From Linnemannia elongata (lineage: Eukaryota; Mortierellomycota; Mortierellomycetes; Mortierellales; Mortierellaceae): DNA of 64,000 nt. The notes beneath the pieces were generated by a model that did no database searches, was not told the origin of the DNA, and saw nothing but the letters and a program-made list of their open reading frames with translations. The stretch covers positions 310,001-374,000 of the forward strand of contig JAXBDG010000015.1 of NCBI GenBank assembly GCA_036320915.1, in the 5' to 3' direction. A program made the translations under genes and the position numbers. The first letter of the stretch is position 1. Each line of letters begins with the position of its first letter. This document shows positions 33,543 through 44,515 of the stretch, in pieces.

Positions 33543-34796
33543 TCAATTGCGCGTTTTTCCTGATCGGGTGCGAAGGGGTGAGTACCTACTACGAGCATAC
33601 GATCGAACTTTACCCCGCTCCCCATCCTCCTCCTCCTTCACCTCCTCCTCCTCCCCATCCAAGTCCACATCCTCTCCCTCTTCCCTGTCCTCTTCATACT
33701 CTGATCCATCATCCCAACTCTCAGCATATGGGTCTTGATAACCCTCAGGAAGGGCTAGGCAACCATCATTCTTGAGACGGCCGAGTGGAAGTCCTTGAAG
33801 TGAACGCTGGAAATTTCGCTCAACCTCGTGGATCCATCCCTTTGCCTTCGCAGCACCCATTCGTGTTAGACCCCTTGCAACATGACCCAGAAGGGTCTCG
33901 GCTTGGACAACCTCCTGGCGGACATGGGTCTTCTTGACATTGCTGAAGACGTACTCGGCAGCATTGAGATGTGGGCTGTATGGCGGGAGGAGGAGAAAAC
34001 TGTGGCCGTGGTCAAGAATGAGGTCCTTGACTTGTTGGGTCTTGTGGAACTTGACGTTGTCCATGAGGAGTAGGCGGGGTCTGACCTTGAGACGGGGGAA
34101 AAGTTGGTGCTCCAAAAATTCGGAAAAGGTCTCTTGGTTGTGGACACCTCGCTTGAATTGGCACGCGAGGATGCCAGTCTCGTCAACAGCAACGACTAAA
34201 GATATGTGTGGACCATGCTTGCAGGGGACCCTCTGGACGGTACGGCTGCCTTGAGGAACGCGGCCATACCTGCGAGTGATGTGCAAATTGAAGCCAGCTT
34301 CGTCAATGTAAACAAAGTGCTTTCTATTGCCCGGAACATCGCGGATATTCTGCGCCCATTGTAGTCGGCCCTCGATGCGCTCAGGTTCGTTGTATCCTTC
34401 TGGTTCGGCCCTCATCAGCTCAAGTGTATAGACAGTGAGATTATTGATGGCCTTTTCCATGGTACGTTCGACGAGAGGAGGCTGGATTTGAAAGTGCTCA
34501 TTCAGCTTGTTGGTGAGCCACTCAACAGAACGACCTGCAAACTCGTCCATGTTCTTGGTGAGCCAGTCAAGATGCGATTCCTCGATCCTACTGATACGCC
34601 TGCCACTCTTAGGCGGCTTCGCTGTTCTGCCAGTCTGAATGAAAGTGTCCGCAATGTCTCTGACCGCTGATGGGGAGATGTATAAGAGGCTTGACACCTC
34701 TGTTAAGGTCTTGCCCCGGTTAATGACCAGTTCAACGACCCTTTCCCTAGTAGCGTCGTCAATTTTTTTGTTTTTACTCTTTATGATAGGTGGCAT
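33543..34796 (-). CDS. Tc1/mariner-IS630 superfamily DDE transposase
   Basis: An intact, intron-free 417-aa frame. A helix-turn-helix region lies at residues 15-60 (RERVVELVINRGKTLTEVSS), then the DDE catalytic core: Asp165 (YIDEAGFN), Asp246 (LLLMDNVKFH) and Glu281 (PYSPHLNAAEYVF), with 34 residues between the last two, a DD34E pattern of the Tc1/mariner group. After residue 350 there is an unusual ~65-residue tail, highly acidic (EEEEVKEEEDGE) then basic. It sits between two F-box-type genes. I could not find convincing terminal inverted repeats in the ~215 bp and ~205 bp on either side, so it is either a recently immobilised copy, an element with diverged ends, or a co-opted host gene. Confidence 0.9.
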   Translation of the reverse strand: MPPIIKSKNKKIDDATRERVVELVINRGKTLTEVSSLLYISPSAVRDIADTFIQTGRTAKPPKSGRRISRIEESHLDWLTKNMDEFAGRSVEWLTNKLNEHFQIQPPLVERTMEKAINNLTVYTLELMRAEPEGYNEPERIEGRLQWAQNIRDVPGNRKHFVYIDEAGFNLHITRRYGRVPQGSRTVQRVPCKHGPHISLVVAVDETGILACQFKRGVHNQETFSEFLEHQLFPRLKVRPRLLLMDNVKFHKTQQVKDLILDHGHSFLLLPPYSPHLNAAEYVFSNVKKTHVRQEVVQAETLLGHVARGLTRMGAAKAKGWIHEVERNFQRSLQGLPLGRLKNDGCLALPEGYQDPYAESWDDGSEYEEDREEGEDVDLDGEEEEVKEEEDGERGKVRSYARSRYSPLRTRSGKTRN

Positions 34797-35000
34797 TCTG
34801 CTGTAAAAAGTGTCTTTTTAGGATGAAGTGTTTGGTAAGGGAGGGTAGAAAGGCTGTAGAGAGTAGCAAGTCGATTCCTTTTACTTCAATAATATCGTCA
34901 AAGTTGCTACGCATTTTCAAGCCACACCATGACGAATTATTGCGTATATTGAAGCTGCAATAGTCGAACCAATAAGCAAAGCGACGGCCTAGACGCCACC

Positions 35001-36707
35001 TTAGACGAAAAAGAACTGGGGGTAAATGTCCAGAGGATCAGGTTGGATGTAAAGAGGGTCCTTAAAACCTTCACAGTGGCGAAGACATATCTCCTCCGTC
35101 ACAAAGTCCCCGTAGGACTTTTCCTTATCCTCGGCTCGACAGATACCCGCGGCCGGGTTCCCTTCATCTGAGTCCATATCATACCCGAAAGTGAACAACG
35201 CGTCCAGATTGGGGATGGAGATCCACTCCAAGTTCTTGCGACAGTCTGCCCCGAGGGTGCGGTGTACCTTGCGGATACAGGACATGAGATATGAATCTCC
35301 CATCGCTCCATCATCCTCTTCATAGTTGGTATTCTGAGACGCGTCTGCTGTCGTGACAAGCCAGAGCAACGTCATAGGTCGGACGCGTACCTCAACCTTG
35401 GTGAGACTCGAGACACAGAGGTCGCTTAGTATGCGGTCTAGGTTGTCCAGACTCTGTGGATCAAAGGCACAGCTGACATGCTGAAGCTGTCCGAACCAGA
35501 CCTGACCGTCGTCATCGAAAGGGTCCGGAAACATCAAGTTCATCTTCTCAGCAGAGGCAGCCACGGACAACGGGGACCGTTGGCGAAGTCCACGTCCTCG
35601 ACCAGTAAAAGTAGGGACAGAAGACCACACTCGGGGAGTAAGAAGATGACGAGGAGGAGTAGGTGTTGTTGTTTGATACTCGATTGTTCTGATTCGCTTC
35701 CGGAACTGACCAACCTCTCCTTTCTTCCGTTTATCTCCCAGAGACTCCATTGATGAGCTGCACGCGACCATGGTCAACCCACCCTCGGGGAGGACGAGAC
35801 TCTTCAGTAAAGGAAAGCACAGTGCAAGATCTTCCAGGCGGGGACGATAAAAGCCAGTTGTGTGGTCACTGTCCAGCCGGATCCGATGTGAGAGGGTCAG
35901 TCCTGCCATGAACATATCAGCCAACGAGTCACCGTCTTCAGACTGATCCTGGGCTTGCGAGTTCATGGCACCAAAGATTACCTCCTTGCGGTCGTTTTGG
36001 AGAGTTTCTTCCGGGTTGACAGAATCCTCAAGGAGCTCCAGGACAGTGATGTTTGGGAAAGCTTTGCCCAACGCCTCAAAGGCACCACGGTGAAGGAGAG
36101 ACCAGACTGATCGTGACATCTGGAAAACGTCCACATGCCCTCCTGCTCCCATCGTCTGGAACCCAGTCACGGACGAACTGACGCCACCGTTTCTGATCCC
36201 AGCATGCTCCGTGAGGTACCACTCCAACCAATTGACAAACCTTCTGTCAACTGTTTCCCCATGCGTAGTAGTCCAGTCCAAGTGCGACCACAGGATAGGG
36301 TTCGCAGCGGCATAGAAGGCCTTTGAGACACTCGCAAGCTGAGCCAAGTACCTGAGATCTCTTCCTGGGTGGGTGATCACATAGTTTTGGCCAGGGATGT
36401 TAGGAAGTCCGGACGGCCAAGCCCCGACTTGTCCGGTGAGGTGGTGGTCATGGTGTCGAAAGCAGGCAGGGCAGACAGACAAACACGGGAGCGGGACCTG
36501 ATGTTTCTTAGAGGACGGGTTACAGATAGCGGATCTGTTGCACGCAGTTCCGGGCTGGGTAGCAGCAGCGTTGATGGTATTTTGGTTGCGGTGTAGGACA
36601 TTGGGACGAGGTTCTTGCTGGAAGAGGACGAGGAACTGGACGACTGTGTTGATCCAAGGTGGGGTGGCGAAGAAGACTTGCCTGGGGCAAGCAGCAACGG
36701 TCGACAT
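35001..36707 (-). CDS. F-box-like protein, N-terminus uncertain
   Basis: A 568-codon frame from an ATG at 36707 to a TAA at 35001. The convincing part begins near residue 105: LPNIPGQNYVITHPGRDLRY then LAQLASVSKAFYAAANPILW is the shape of an F-box followed by the usual NPILW landmark. Downstream are LRR-like stretches (FPNITVLELLED, FPLLKSLVLPEG, LTKVEVRVRPMTLLWLV). The first 100 residues are Cys/Pro-rich and not protein-like, whereas the +1-shifted frame over 36377-36697 gives a Ser/Thr/Pro-rich chain typical of a disordered N-terminus. A frameshift or unrecognised intron near 36400 is possible. Function by family: ubiquitin-ligase receptor. It is more distant from the other F-box/LRR genes here. 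Confidence 0.55.
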   Translation of the reverse strand: MSTVAACPRQVFFATPPWINTVVQFLVLFQQEPRPNVLHRNQNTINAAATQPGTACNRSAICNPSSKKHQVPLPCLSVCPACFRHHDHHLTGQVGAWPSGLPNIPGQNYVITHPGRDLRYLAQLASVSKAFYAAANPILWSHLDWTTTHGETVDRRFVNWLEWYLTEHAGIRNGGVSSSVTGFQTMGAGGHVDVFQMSRSVWSLLHRGAFEALGKAFPNITVLELLEDSVNPEETLQNDRKEVIFGAMNSQAQDQSEDGDSLADMFMAGLTLSHRIRLDSDHTTGFYRPRLEDLALCFPLLKSLVLPEGGLTMVACSSSMESLGDKRKKGEVGQFRKRIRTIEYQTTTPTPPRHLLTPRVWSSVPTFTGRGRGLRQRSPLSVAASAEKMNLMFPDPFDDDGQVWFGQLQHVSCAFDPQSLDNLDRILSDLCVSSLTKVEVRVRPMTLLWLVTTADASQNTNYEEDDGAMGDSYLMSCIRKVHRTLGADCRKNLEWISIPNLDALFTFGYDMDSDEGNPAAGICRAEDKEKSYGDFVTEEICLRHCEGFKDPLYIQPDPLDIYPQFFFV

Positions 36708-36738
36708 CACCAAGTCTGTGAAGAATTGCGTGTACGCG

Positions 36739-36742
<4 letters not shown>

Positions 36743-36787
<45 letters not shown>

Positions 36788-36789
36788 GT
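36743..36789. repeat. (GA)n microsatellite
   Basis: A GA dinucleotide tract of about 47 bp with one interruption near 36780. It lies 36 bp upstream of the F-box-like start at 36707, so on that gene's strand it is a CT-rich leader element. Confidence 0.9.
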
Positions 36790-36882
36790 TGTGTAGGTGT
36801 ATGTCTTTGCGACTGAAAAGGAACGAAAGGAAGGAAGAAAGAAGGAAAGAAAGAGCGTAGTAGGGACATGCGGTGGGATGGA

Positions 36883-36901
36883 AAATAATTTTGGTGGCGT
36901 A
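36883..36901 (+). promoter_or_regulatory. recurring GGTGGCG motif (upstream of F-box-like gene)
   Basis: AAATAATTTTGGTGGCGTA lies about 180 bp upstream of the ATG at 36707. The same string with one extra T recurs at 53806-53825. Shorter relatives sit at 49623-49633 and, inverted, at 44653-44667. It resembles the yeast PACE core GGTGGC but lacks its AAA. No function is proven. Confidence 0.25.
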
Positions 36902-36994
36902 CGTTATGTGAATGGGAGAGACGAAAGAAGAGTCAAATTTACAGTATGTTTTTATTACTTTTGTAGAGCTTGCACTGGCAAATGAACATCGCGT

Positions 36995-39783
36995 CTACGA
37001 GACCCAGGCTTCCTTGGGAGGCATGATCACACAGCTCTCCTCATCCAAAAGCCCCTGTCCAATCAAATATTGCTTCAAATGGTCAAACAGTTCCATTTGT
37101 TCAGCTGCCTTCAAGTTGGTCGCAGACTGGAGCACAAACCCAACAGTCATCGCCGACGACTTGATGAAGCTCTGGTAGTACATGTAAGAGAACAGGCCCA
37201 TCAAGAACTGGCAGTCCATCCTGTCAGTGATGCCTCCGTGCCCAGGGATCGACTGGCCGAAATCCTTGATCTTGAAAGCGCGTTTGAATCCTGAAGCGAA
37301 GAAGCCTCCAAAGGGAGCAATGCCTGACGCGAAGCAGGCCATGATGATAACGTGCCACTGCAAAGGAGCGATCATGACATGGGTGCTGCGGAAGCCAACA
37401 TGACGGACGAGCGAGACCATCCAAGGCTTGAGGTTATGCTTCACGGGGATGAAGACTGGGTTGGGGTCGCATGTCAGTCCGCTGAACGCCGTCGCGCGTA
37501 AATCCTTGACTGGGCAAATCATATATGGATATCTCAGGAACAACGTGGCAAACTAGAGTATTGAAAAAGAAAAAAAAGGCGTCTTAGCGATGTGTGCAAC
37601 GGTACCAGTATATATAAAAGAGTCTAACTCAAAGTACCAGAAAGGACTTACGAGCATGCCAAAGACGATTGTCATGATCCAGCCACCAACGAAACCCTCG
37701 ACAGTTTTCTTGGGCGACAACTTGATAAGAGGAGTCTTGCCAAAGAAGAATCCGAAAATGTACGCCCAGATATCGTTGGTAATGACGAGCGAGACGGGCA
37801 GGAAGAACCAGATCAGACCCTCAAAGATGTTGTTGATAATGAAGTGACTCTGGCAGACGACCAACAAGAGCGTCATATGGGTCCATGCAAACTGCGAGAA
37901 CTGGAAGCGGTAGTGACCCTTCTTCAAGTTGGCAACAAAGAACACGAAACCTATATCAGGGAAGCAAAAACAGGGTGATGATATTAGAACTCAGTTCGAA
38001 GCTGTCCAAGGATTGTCCATATCAACAGCAAACGATCCTGTAGATGTTCCTGATGGACGTACCAGCGACGTAGAGAGTGAAGGAGATGAAACGATGGTGT
38101 GTGGCGAACGGCAGCAAGAAAGCGTCGACAAAGACGATATGCTGGAAGTAATGGATCAAACTCTCGCCGTAGAAAAAGTAGTTCGTACTGAACAAAAACC
38201 ACCTATTAAATAAATACCAAGTGCGAGGAAAGGAATGAGTAACCTTGCCAACGTCCAGTATACAGTCATCCAAAATGCAACAAACTACTAGCTCACACTT
38301 ACCAGTTCATGGCGCGGAACCAGGGCAACTTCTTCTCCTTACTGGGGACAGCGGCGAGGTAGATGACCTCTTTGTAGACGAGACCCTGGACCACGACAAC
38401 CAACAGAATCACAGCAGCCGGTCCAGCAGCAACACAGGCAAAGAAGCCCCCGATCATGATGAGTGTCCAGAGTGTACGCGTCGACCAGTTGGCCCACTTT
38501 GCCTTGGCAGACTCGTCCGCCAACAACACTACAGCCTATTTCAACCAATGGTAGATTGAGGATTGGTTAGTTGCCTGGGTCATTCTCGTATCTCACTCTG
38601 GTTGTTAATGTGTTTAGTAGGTAACCCTCGTTTCCACATTAACATTCCTGTTTGGTTTCCTGCGACCTAACATACATGTCATCCAGTTCCTTGCTTCCAT
38701 TCTCCTCCATGCCCTGCTTTGCCTCAACCTTTTTTTACCCCAATTAAAAATATGTGAACGAGAGCGTCATGGTTTGGTTGGGTCCCTCGATCGCTTTCTT
38801 TCGTAACTTGTCCCGAGCGGATGTTTGATTTTTGCGGGGACACGATTTAGTGAGAGCAGCAAAGTTGAAAAATAGCTACCCACACCCTGATGTGCGATAC
38901 GCCTATCGTCATCGCCTTCGTCATAGTCATTATTCCTGACTGGCTGTGCACTCTTGTAATGGACACACACACACAAACACATAAACGCAGACATGAACGT
39001 AAAGAAAGGGACAAAAAAACTTGGACCAACGGAACGAAAGAACGTGCACTGCATGTGTGTGTGGATATGACGACAACCGTTATCCCGTCCAATCATGCCC
39101 TTCCCAACCCATCTCCTCTCCTATAGACCATTGAAAAGATATCTCAACACTTCCTGATTGATCGTTCTCCTGAAAGTCAAGTCCTGCTCCTGAGTATATC
39201 CTTTTGCTTATGTACTCGCACTGTTCACTGTTAAGCCCCTTCCGCTTCAAGCACTACACTTTCCCCTCTCCTCTCGGTCAAACTCATTGTCCGGTTCTCC
39301 TCCCAGCCCAATGTGCTCATTCCTCACAAATACAACAACTCGGAGTTGGTTTCCGTTTGCATGTCCTTTCTTTTTCCTGGTTCCATTGTCCGCGTCTTGT
39401 TCATTCCATTCACACTCCTGAATTCGTCCGGGTAATCTCCGAACCCGAGACCAACAGTGGTGCGTGAAATGAACAAAACCTGGGTTGACGAACGGTCAAC
39501 CCTCACCCAAAAATTCAACCCATTTCCACTCGTTTCTAGTGTTGGTCTTTACCTCTTTAGAAGCAGCCGTGGGTCCATGATGATGATGACTATGATGCTT
39601 CCCGTTGCTTGAAGGAGGAGTAGTAGAAGGAGGAGGAGGAGTCTCGGGTCGCTCTATATGTGCTCCTTCTGCATCTGTCATAGTCACTAGTGGTGAACTT
39701 AAGCTGGTCCCTGTGCTGTATCCGTGCCCGTTGCTGTGACTTGTTGGTGGTGTAGACCTCTTTGGCGACTTTGACTTTGTCAT
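36995..39783 (-). CDS. CDS1: CDP-diacylglycerol synthase (phosphatidate cytidylyltransferase)
   Basis: Five exons: first exon from ATG 39783 to 39553 (or 39507), then 38535 (or 38528)-38303, 38202-38063, 37950-37652, 37552-36995; about 486 aa. It makes CDP-diacylglycerol from CTP and phosphatidic acid for phosphatidylinositol and cardiolipin synthesis, in the ER. After a ~75-residue His/Ser/Pro-rich cytosolic N-terminus there are about eight membrane segments (for example [50 protein letters not shown]). The family signature is complete near the end: [12 protein letters not shown] then [15 protein letters not shown]. Both first-junction options keep the frame; intron 1 is about 1 kb, unusually long here. 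The [10 protein letters not shown] region confirms exon 2. Confidence 0.9.
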
Positions 39784-40578
39784 ATTGTGCTTTGTTGTTT
39801 GTGTTGTGCGCGAAGGAGGGTGTGTGGTATAGTGGAAGGTCGTGCTCTTGTGCTGTGTTTGTACTTCACAGGGTTCCTCTGTATTGATGCTGGCTGTTGT
39901 GCTATTGTATTTTCAAAGTAAAGCAGAGAAAAAAAAAAAAAAAAGAGCGGGAAAAAAAAAGTGAGTTTTACGACAAAACAAAACAAGAACTCAATAAACG
40001 GTCTGCTTGAAATGGAAACGATGGTGATATTCTTTTAGTGAGGCTGCATGATCAATGGCTCCTTACTTACCTAAGAGAAAAAGAATACCAAGGGAGGGGG
40101 AGGAAGAGGACTGATAATGTGTGAGGGATTGAGGTAGGAAGGAGGGAAGAGATAAAGAAGGGGGAGAAAGATGTGAAAGAAGTTAAAAGAAGAAAAGAAG
40201 GGATTATGCACCCTTCCCCACTGGTTTTTTTAACTTGCAGAATGCTGCACATGAAAATAATATTACACGTGACATGCTCGCATGTGTTCATTGAATTCAC
40301 CCTTTCTTTTGCTTTCATGTTGTCCGTGCTTTCGATACCACACAACGTGAAAAGCAAAAGCATTGGAGCACATGGTTCCTTGCTCGACCTACATGCACAT
40401 ATACATGCCAACGGTGATTCAATGTGATACCAGGTATATTAATGTGTTCGAGTGATACTATATATACAAAATTCAACATCCCTCTGCACACATGCACGAA
40501 AGGAACGGCAGTGAAAAAAAAGAAAAAAAAAAGTTGAATGAAAAGGCAGAGGAGAAAGGAAGAGAAGGACGAGGTTTA
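39784..40578. other. intergenic, CDS1 start to PIF1 end
   Basis: About 800 bp between the CDS1 start and the PIF1 stop. It contains A-rich runs (39927-39960, 40516-40532) and a CT-rich stretch on the minus strand near 40080-40200. No gene seen; this is the CDS1 promoter plus the PIF1 3' end. Confidence 0.45.
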
Positions 40579-43500
40579 TCATGGGCCTGGGACACCTCCA
40601 ATCTGTTCATAAAAGTCGATCACCTTTTGGTGGACAAGAACTTTCCGCACGTCAAAGTGGGTGACCTGTAAGCCTTCCAAGGAAGTGGCTCTCGACAATG
40701 CCACGTATGCTTGACCTATAGATTTGTTCCAGAATTAAAGACACAGAAAGACACGCACGCACATATCCATCCCCCCAAAAAGTCGATTAATTATTAACGG
40801 CATATATTTTCCCCGATCGAGTGCCAAGCAAAGTACGCATTGACCGAAGGAAACAATGAACAAAAGAAACGGTCAAATGTCAAACAACCAATACTATACC
40901 TTTCTCAAAGACTCTACCAAGATCGACCTTGACTTTTGATAACGTCTGGCCCTGACTCTTGTGGATACTCATGGCCCAGGCGAGACATAAGGGGATCTGG
41001 ACACGACGCCCCAGAACCTCCGTGGTAAGCTCCACCTCGTCGTTATTAACCCTCCTAATCGTGGCGGGCGCTTCGACCGTCCACTCCTCCCTCCCCAGAA
41101 CCATATCCGTGTACCCTCCAGAGTCATGCGTAAACCTGACTTTTGGCAAGAGCTCCCCGGGTGTATTGAGCGAGGGCAACGCTTTCCCATCCTTACCCGT
41201 CCGGACATTTGTGGCAGCTTCAGTAGTCATTCCGATGACGATTCCAATACTCCCGTTGACAAGCCCCGTCGATCCACCGCTCTGGTTCTTGAGCAACATG
41301 ACTTGGGCATTCAGTTTGAGTTCCAGTTTTGTCGGCGCCATACAATTGTATTCCATCTTGGCGGCCATAATTCCACTGTCTTGAGCAACATAGAAATGAG
41401 ATTCTCCCGGCAGCTTCACAAGCATCGACGCGTTCGACTCATCCACCTGCTTCCTGAGCGGAAACCTATCATATACGGCGATCAAAAGTTTTAGTTAACA
41501 TTGGCATTTGCATGTGCGTAACAAAACAAAGTATCAGCGACGTGATCTTTGTAGTGGCTTACAGTTCTGTGGGCTTGATACCGTCGTCTTCCGGAACGGG
41601 CCTGTATAAATTATGGAATACCTTGAGGGTCGAAGGCGATAATATCCCGACTCGAAGTTGATTCAACGCGTCCACAAACACTGAGATCAAGCAGAAATGA
41701 AGAGAAGAAAATATAGTCAGCTCACGAGAAGACATACTTCAAGGTCGCCCAGAACAAGGTTAAAACAAGAAAACAAGCACATACCGTGATCGCGCTGTCG
41801 AAAGACTTTCTGCAACTGAATACATTGATCAATCGTACTCCAAGCATCCGCCTCAAAGGCAAACCGCGGTTCCTTGGCCCTCTCGACCGGTGGCAGCTGG
41901 AAGAAATCGCCGACCAGCACAACCTGCATCCCACCCCATGGTCTGTTGTCGTTCCTAACGAAGCGAGCCAAGCGCTCGATCAAGTCCAATAATTCTGCAC
42001 TGATCATCGAGATCTCATCGATCAACAAGACGGCCGTCGACCTCCACCGGTTCGCTACATTGTTGTTCTTCTTAACCTTCCAGCACAGATCCTCAAAGGG
42101 TTCTTGGCCGAGTCCGATACCAGCAAAAGAGTGGAGAGTACACCCATGAATGTTGCAGGCCGCAATCCCTGTTGACGCCGTGACTGCAACATGCCCGGCT
42201 GCAAGGACGTCCCAATCTTCGTTGGTCTGTCTCCAGCGACTGTGTTTGGCCCGTAGCCGCAGTATGAGCTCTTGCAACAGGACCGATTTTCCTGTTCCTG
42301 CAGATCCTGTAAAGAACACATTCTGCCGCTTGTTGATGACTTGGTCCAGCACGTATAGTTGTGTTTCTGTCAGCTCGAATCCGTCCTTTGTCATATTGGC
42401 TGGGTAGTCCATCTCAACAGGTCGTGGACCACGAACAGCATACGCTGGTGGAAGTCCCTCCTCCACGGTGTCACCAGAGTTGCATTGATAATTTGGCGGG
42501 GACTCAACATTTGCGCCATATGGTTCAGGTGCCTGCGAGTTCCTTGCACGTGCTGGTAGATGAGTGGGTACCCGCGGGGGTGCAGCTGAATTCTTCTGAC
42601 GTGGTGTTGGTGGAGCTGCAACTGGAGCCTCCTGACGCGAAGCTGACGGAGCTGCAGTTGGAGTATGCTGACGTGATGCCGGTGGAGCCGCGACTGGTAC
42701 TATCTGGCGTGGCACTGGCGAAGCTGTAGCCGAAGTCTGGCGTCGTGGTACCGGTGGTGCCGCTATAGGAGCCTTTTGGCGAGTTGCCGGTGGAATTGCA
42801 GCTGGGGTCTGCTGTCGTGGTGCCGGTGGGGCTGCGACAGAAGTCTGTTGACGCATTGCTGCTATTTGGCCCTCTATGAACCGTTCGCGCTGCAGTAGCT
42901 GATACGTTCTGATCTGTTCTGAAAGCGATGGTGCCTCCTGTCTCGGACCCGAATCAGTCAGCTGTGTCCTTATGATAGCCTGAGGTCCTCGCAGCGAAAC
43001 TCCCGATCCTGACCCTGGTCCCGAACCCGATCCTGAGCTTGCACGTGCTGCTGCCGCCGATGACCGCCCGCGATTTGAACCAACAAACGCCAAGTCCTGA
43101 CTACTCCACTCATCCTCCGAATCACCATCCGACAACTCCACCGGACAAGTCTGTGAAGATCCTGAAGTCGCTTGTCGCTTCGGCAGCCTCTCATCGGCCG
43201 TCCTCAAGTCGTCCAGATGTTGTGATTTTGCGACGCGTTTACCGAGCACTGTCGCTGAAGGGCTTATCCGGTGTGATGGCGTAGATGGTACTGGCGTGCT
43301 CACATCCTCATCCTCAACTAGCTCCATCGCTGCAGCAACGTCCCCTGCTCCCCCTTCTCCTGTCTGTCCTTGTGCAATACCACCATCGCCGCAGCGGCCG
43401 CCGTCGTCATCGCTGTCATCCAAATCGATAACGACAACCTCCTTGGTGATTGTGATAGTTTTGGTCTTGTACTTTGCTTTTGCTGCCTGTGTTATTCCCG

Positions 43501-44515
43501 CCGCTGTCGATGATGGCGGTGGTGACATCAGTGGTGAACCCGGGGATCGTAACTGCATATCTTGGTCGCTCCGTGTCCGCGAAAACTCCCTCTTTATATT
43601 TACGGGAGTTGAACCACCACTGAGCGAAAGACCGTTCCCGAAGATATCTGCCGACAGGTACTCGCCCAGATCTGAACGCTGCGAGGTCAATGTCTGGTCA
43701 TCGGTCAAAAAGGATACGTCTGCTGCTCCTCCTCCTTCCCCATCATCTAAAATTGTAAACACCGTAACACGAAAAAAAAAAAAAAAAAAAAAAAAAAAAG
43801 ACCATTAGGTTGTGTCTCTGAAACCCAATGCGACCGTAGTAGATAATTATTAATGAGACGAATTAAAACCGAGTCTTGTACCTGTAGATTGAGAGGACAA
43901 GTGAGGGTCTGGTCTCGGTTCCGTTTTGATAGGAGCTTGGTTTCCAGACGACCCATCCTGAACTTCCTGTTTGAGTTTCACCCCTCCACTTCCTGCCGCT
44001 GTTGCTGCTGCTGTTGCCGCTTCCGTTACCGTTGTCGTCGTCGGTGGTGTTGTTGGCTCTATAGTCACACTCCCCTCGTGCTCCTGACTGACGAACGGTG
44101 ACATCGCTTCCTCCTTGATCTCAGGTGATGAATGGACCGTTGAGCTAGAGGCATCCGACATGCCATGCGCGGTGTCCTGTTCTTCTTCTTCTTCTTCGTT
44201 CACTTTCTCCTTCACTACCTCCTCCTCCTCCTCTTCCTGCAATGCCGCCAATACTTCTAACTCATGTATCGCCATCACGTCGTCGTCGTCGTCTGGTATA
44301 GGAGCCCCTGTAGCAATGTGCATAATCGTCGGTGGTGAGGGGTCCTTCGTAAGGATCGCAATGTGTTGTCGTAACGGTTCTGAAGCGAGGACCGAAAACA
44401 ATGTCGGTGGTGAACTGTGATTGTTCTTGCTGGTTTGGGAGGATCGTAAAGGAGTTGTCGTTGTTATGGTATAGTGGTGGTCGGGTGAGAAGGATTGCTT
44501 GTTCTCTGGAGGCAT
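40579..44515 (-). CDS. PIF1: PIF1-family ATP-dependent DNA helicase
   Basis: Five exons (44515-43882, 43746-41785, 41680-41563, 41465-40900, 40715-40579) join in phase to 1138 aa. The start MPPENKQSF is the first clear ATG before the coding stretch. The helicase core begins near residue 670: Q-rich entry [20 protein letters not shown], Walker A GSAGTGKS (692-699), [11 protein letters not shown], Walker [18 protein letters not shown], then [21 protein letters not shown] and [19 protein letters not shown]1 unwinds DNA 5'-3' and acts on G-quadruplexes, telomeres and mitochondrial DNA. The ~660-residue N-terminus is disordered and holds SUMO-type sites (LKQE, IKEE, IKTE, IKRE), SUMO-interaction-like [12 protein letters not shown], and a Pro/Gln tandem repeat. 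No mitochondrial presequence is obvious. Confidence 0.92.
42578..42856 (-). repeat. degenerate Pro/Ala/Gln tandem repeat inside PIF1
   Basis: On the coding strand this encodes about six to seven copies of a ~14-residue unit of the form RQxxPxAAPPxx (for example [24 protein letters not shown]). It lies in the disordered region before the helicase domain, about residues 509-601. Confidence 0.75.
43772..43799. repeat. 28-nt A homopolymer in PIF1 intron 1
   Basis: Twenty-eight A on the plus strand, so T28 on the coding strand, 25-53 nt before the 3' splice site of intron 1 (43881-43747), where it forms an extreme polypyrimidine tract. Confidence 0.9.

Noticed and set aside
33328..35000. Possible terminal inverted repeats around the transposase gene
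   Set aside because: Only short matches (AGTGGCG near 33464 and GGTGGCG near 34994) were found, too short to define element ends.
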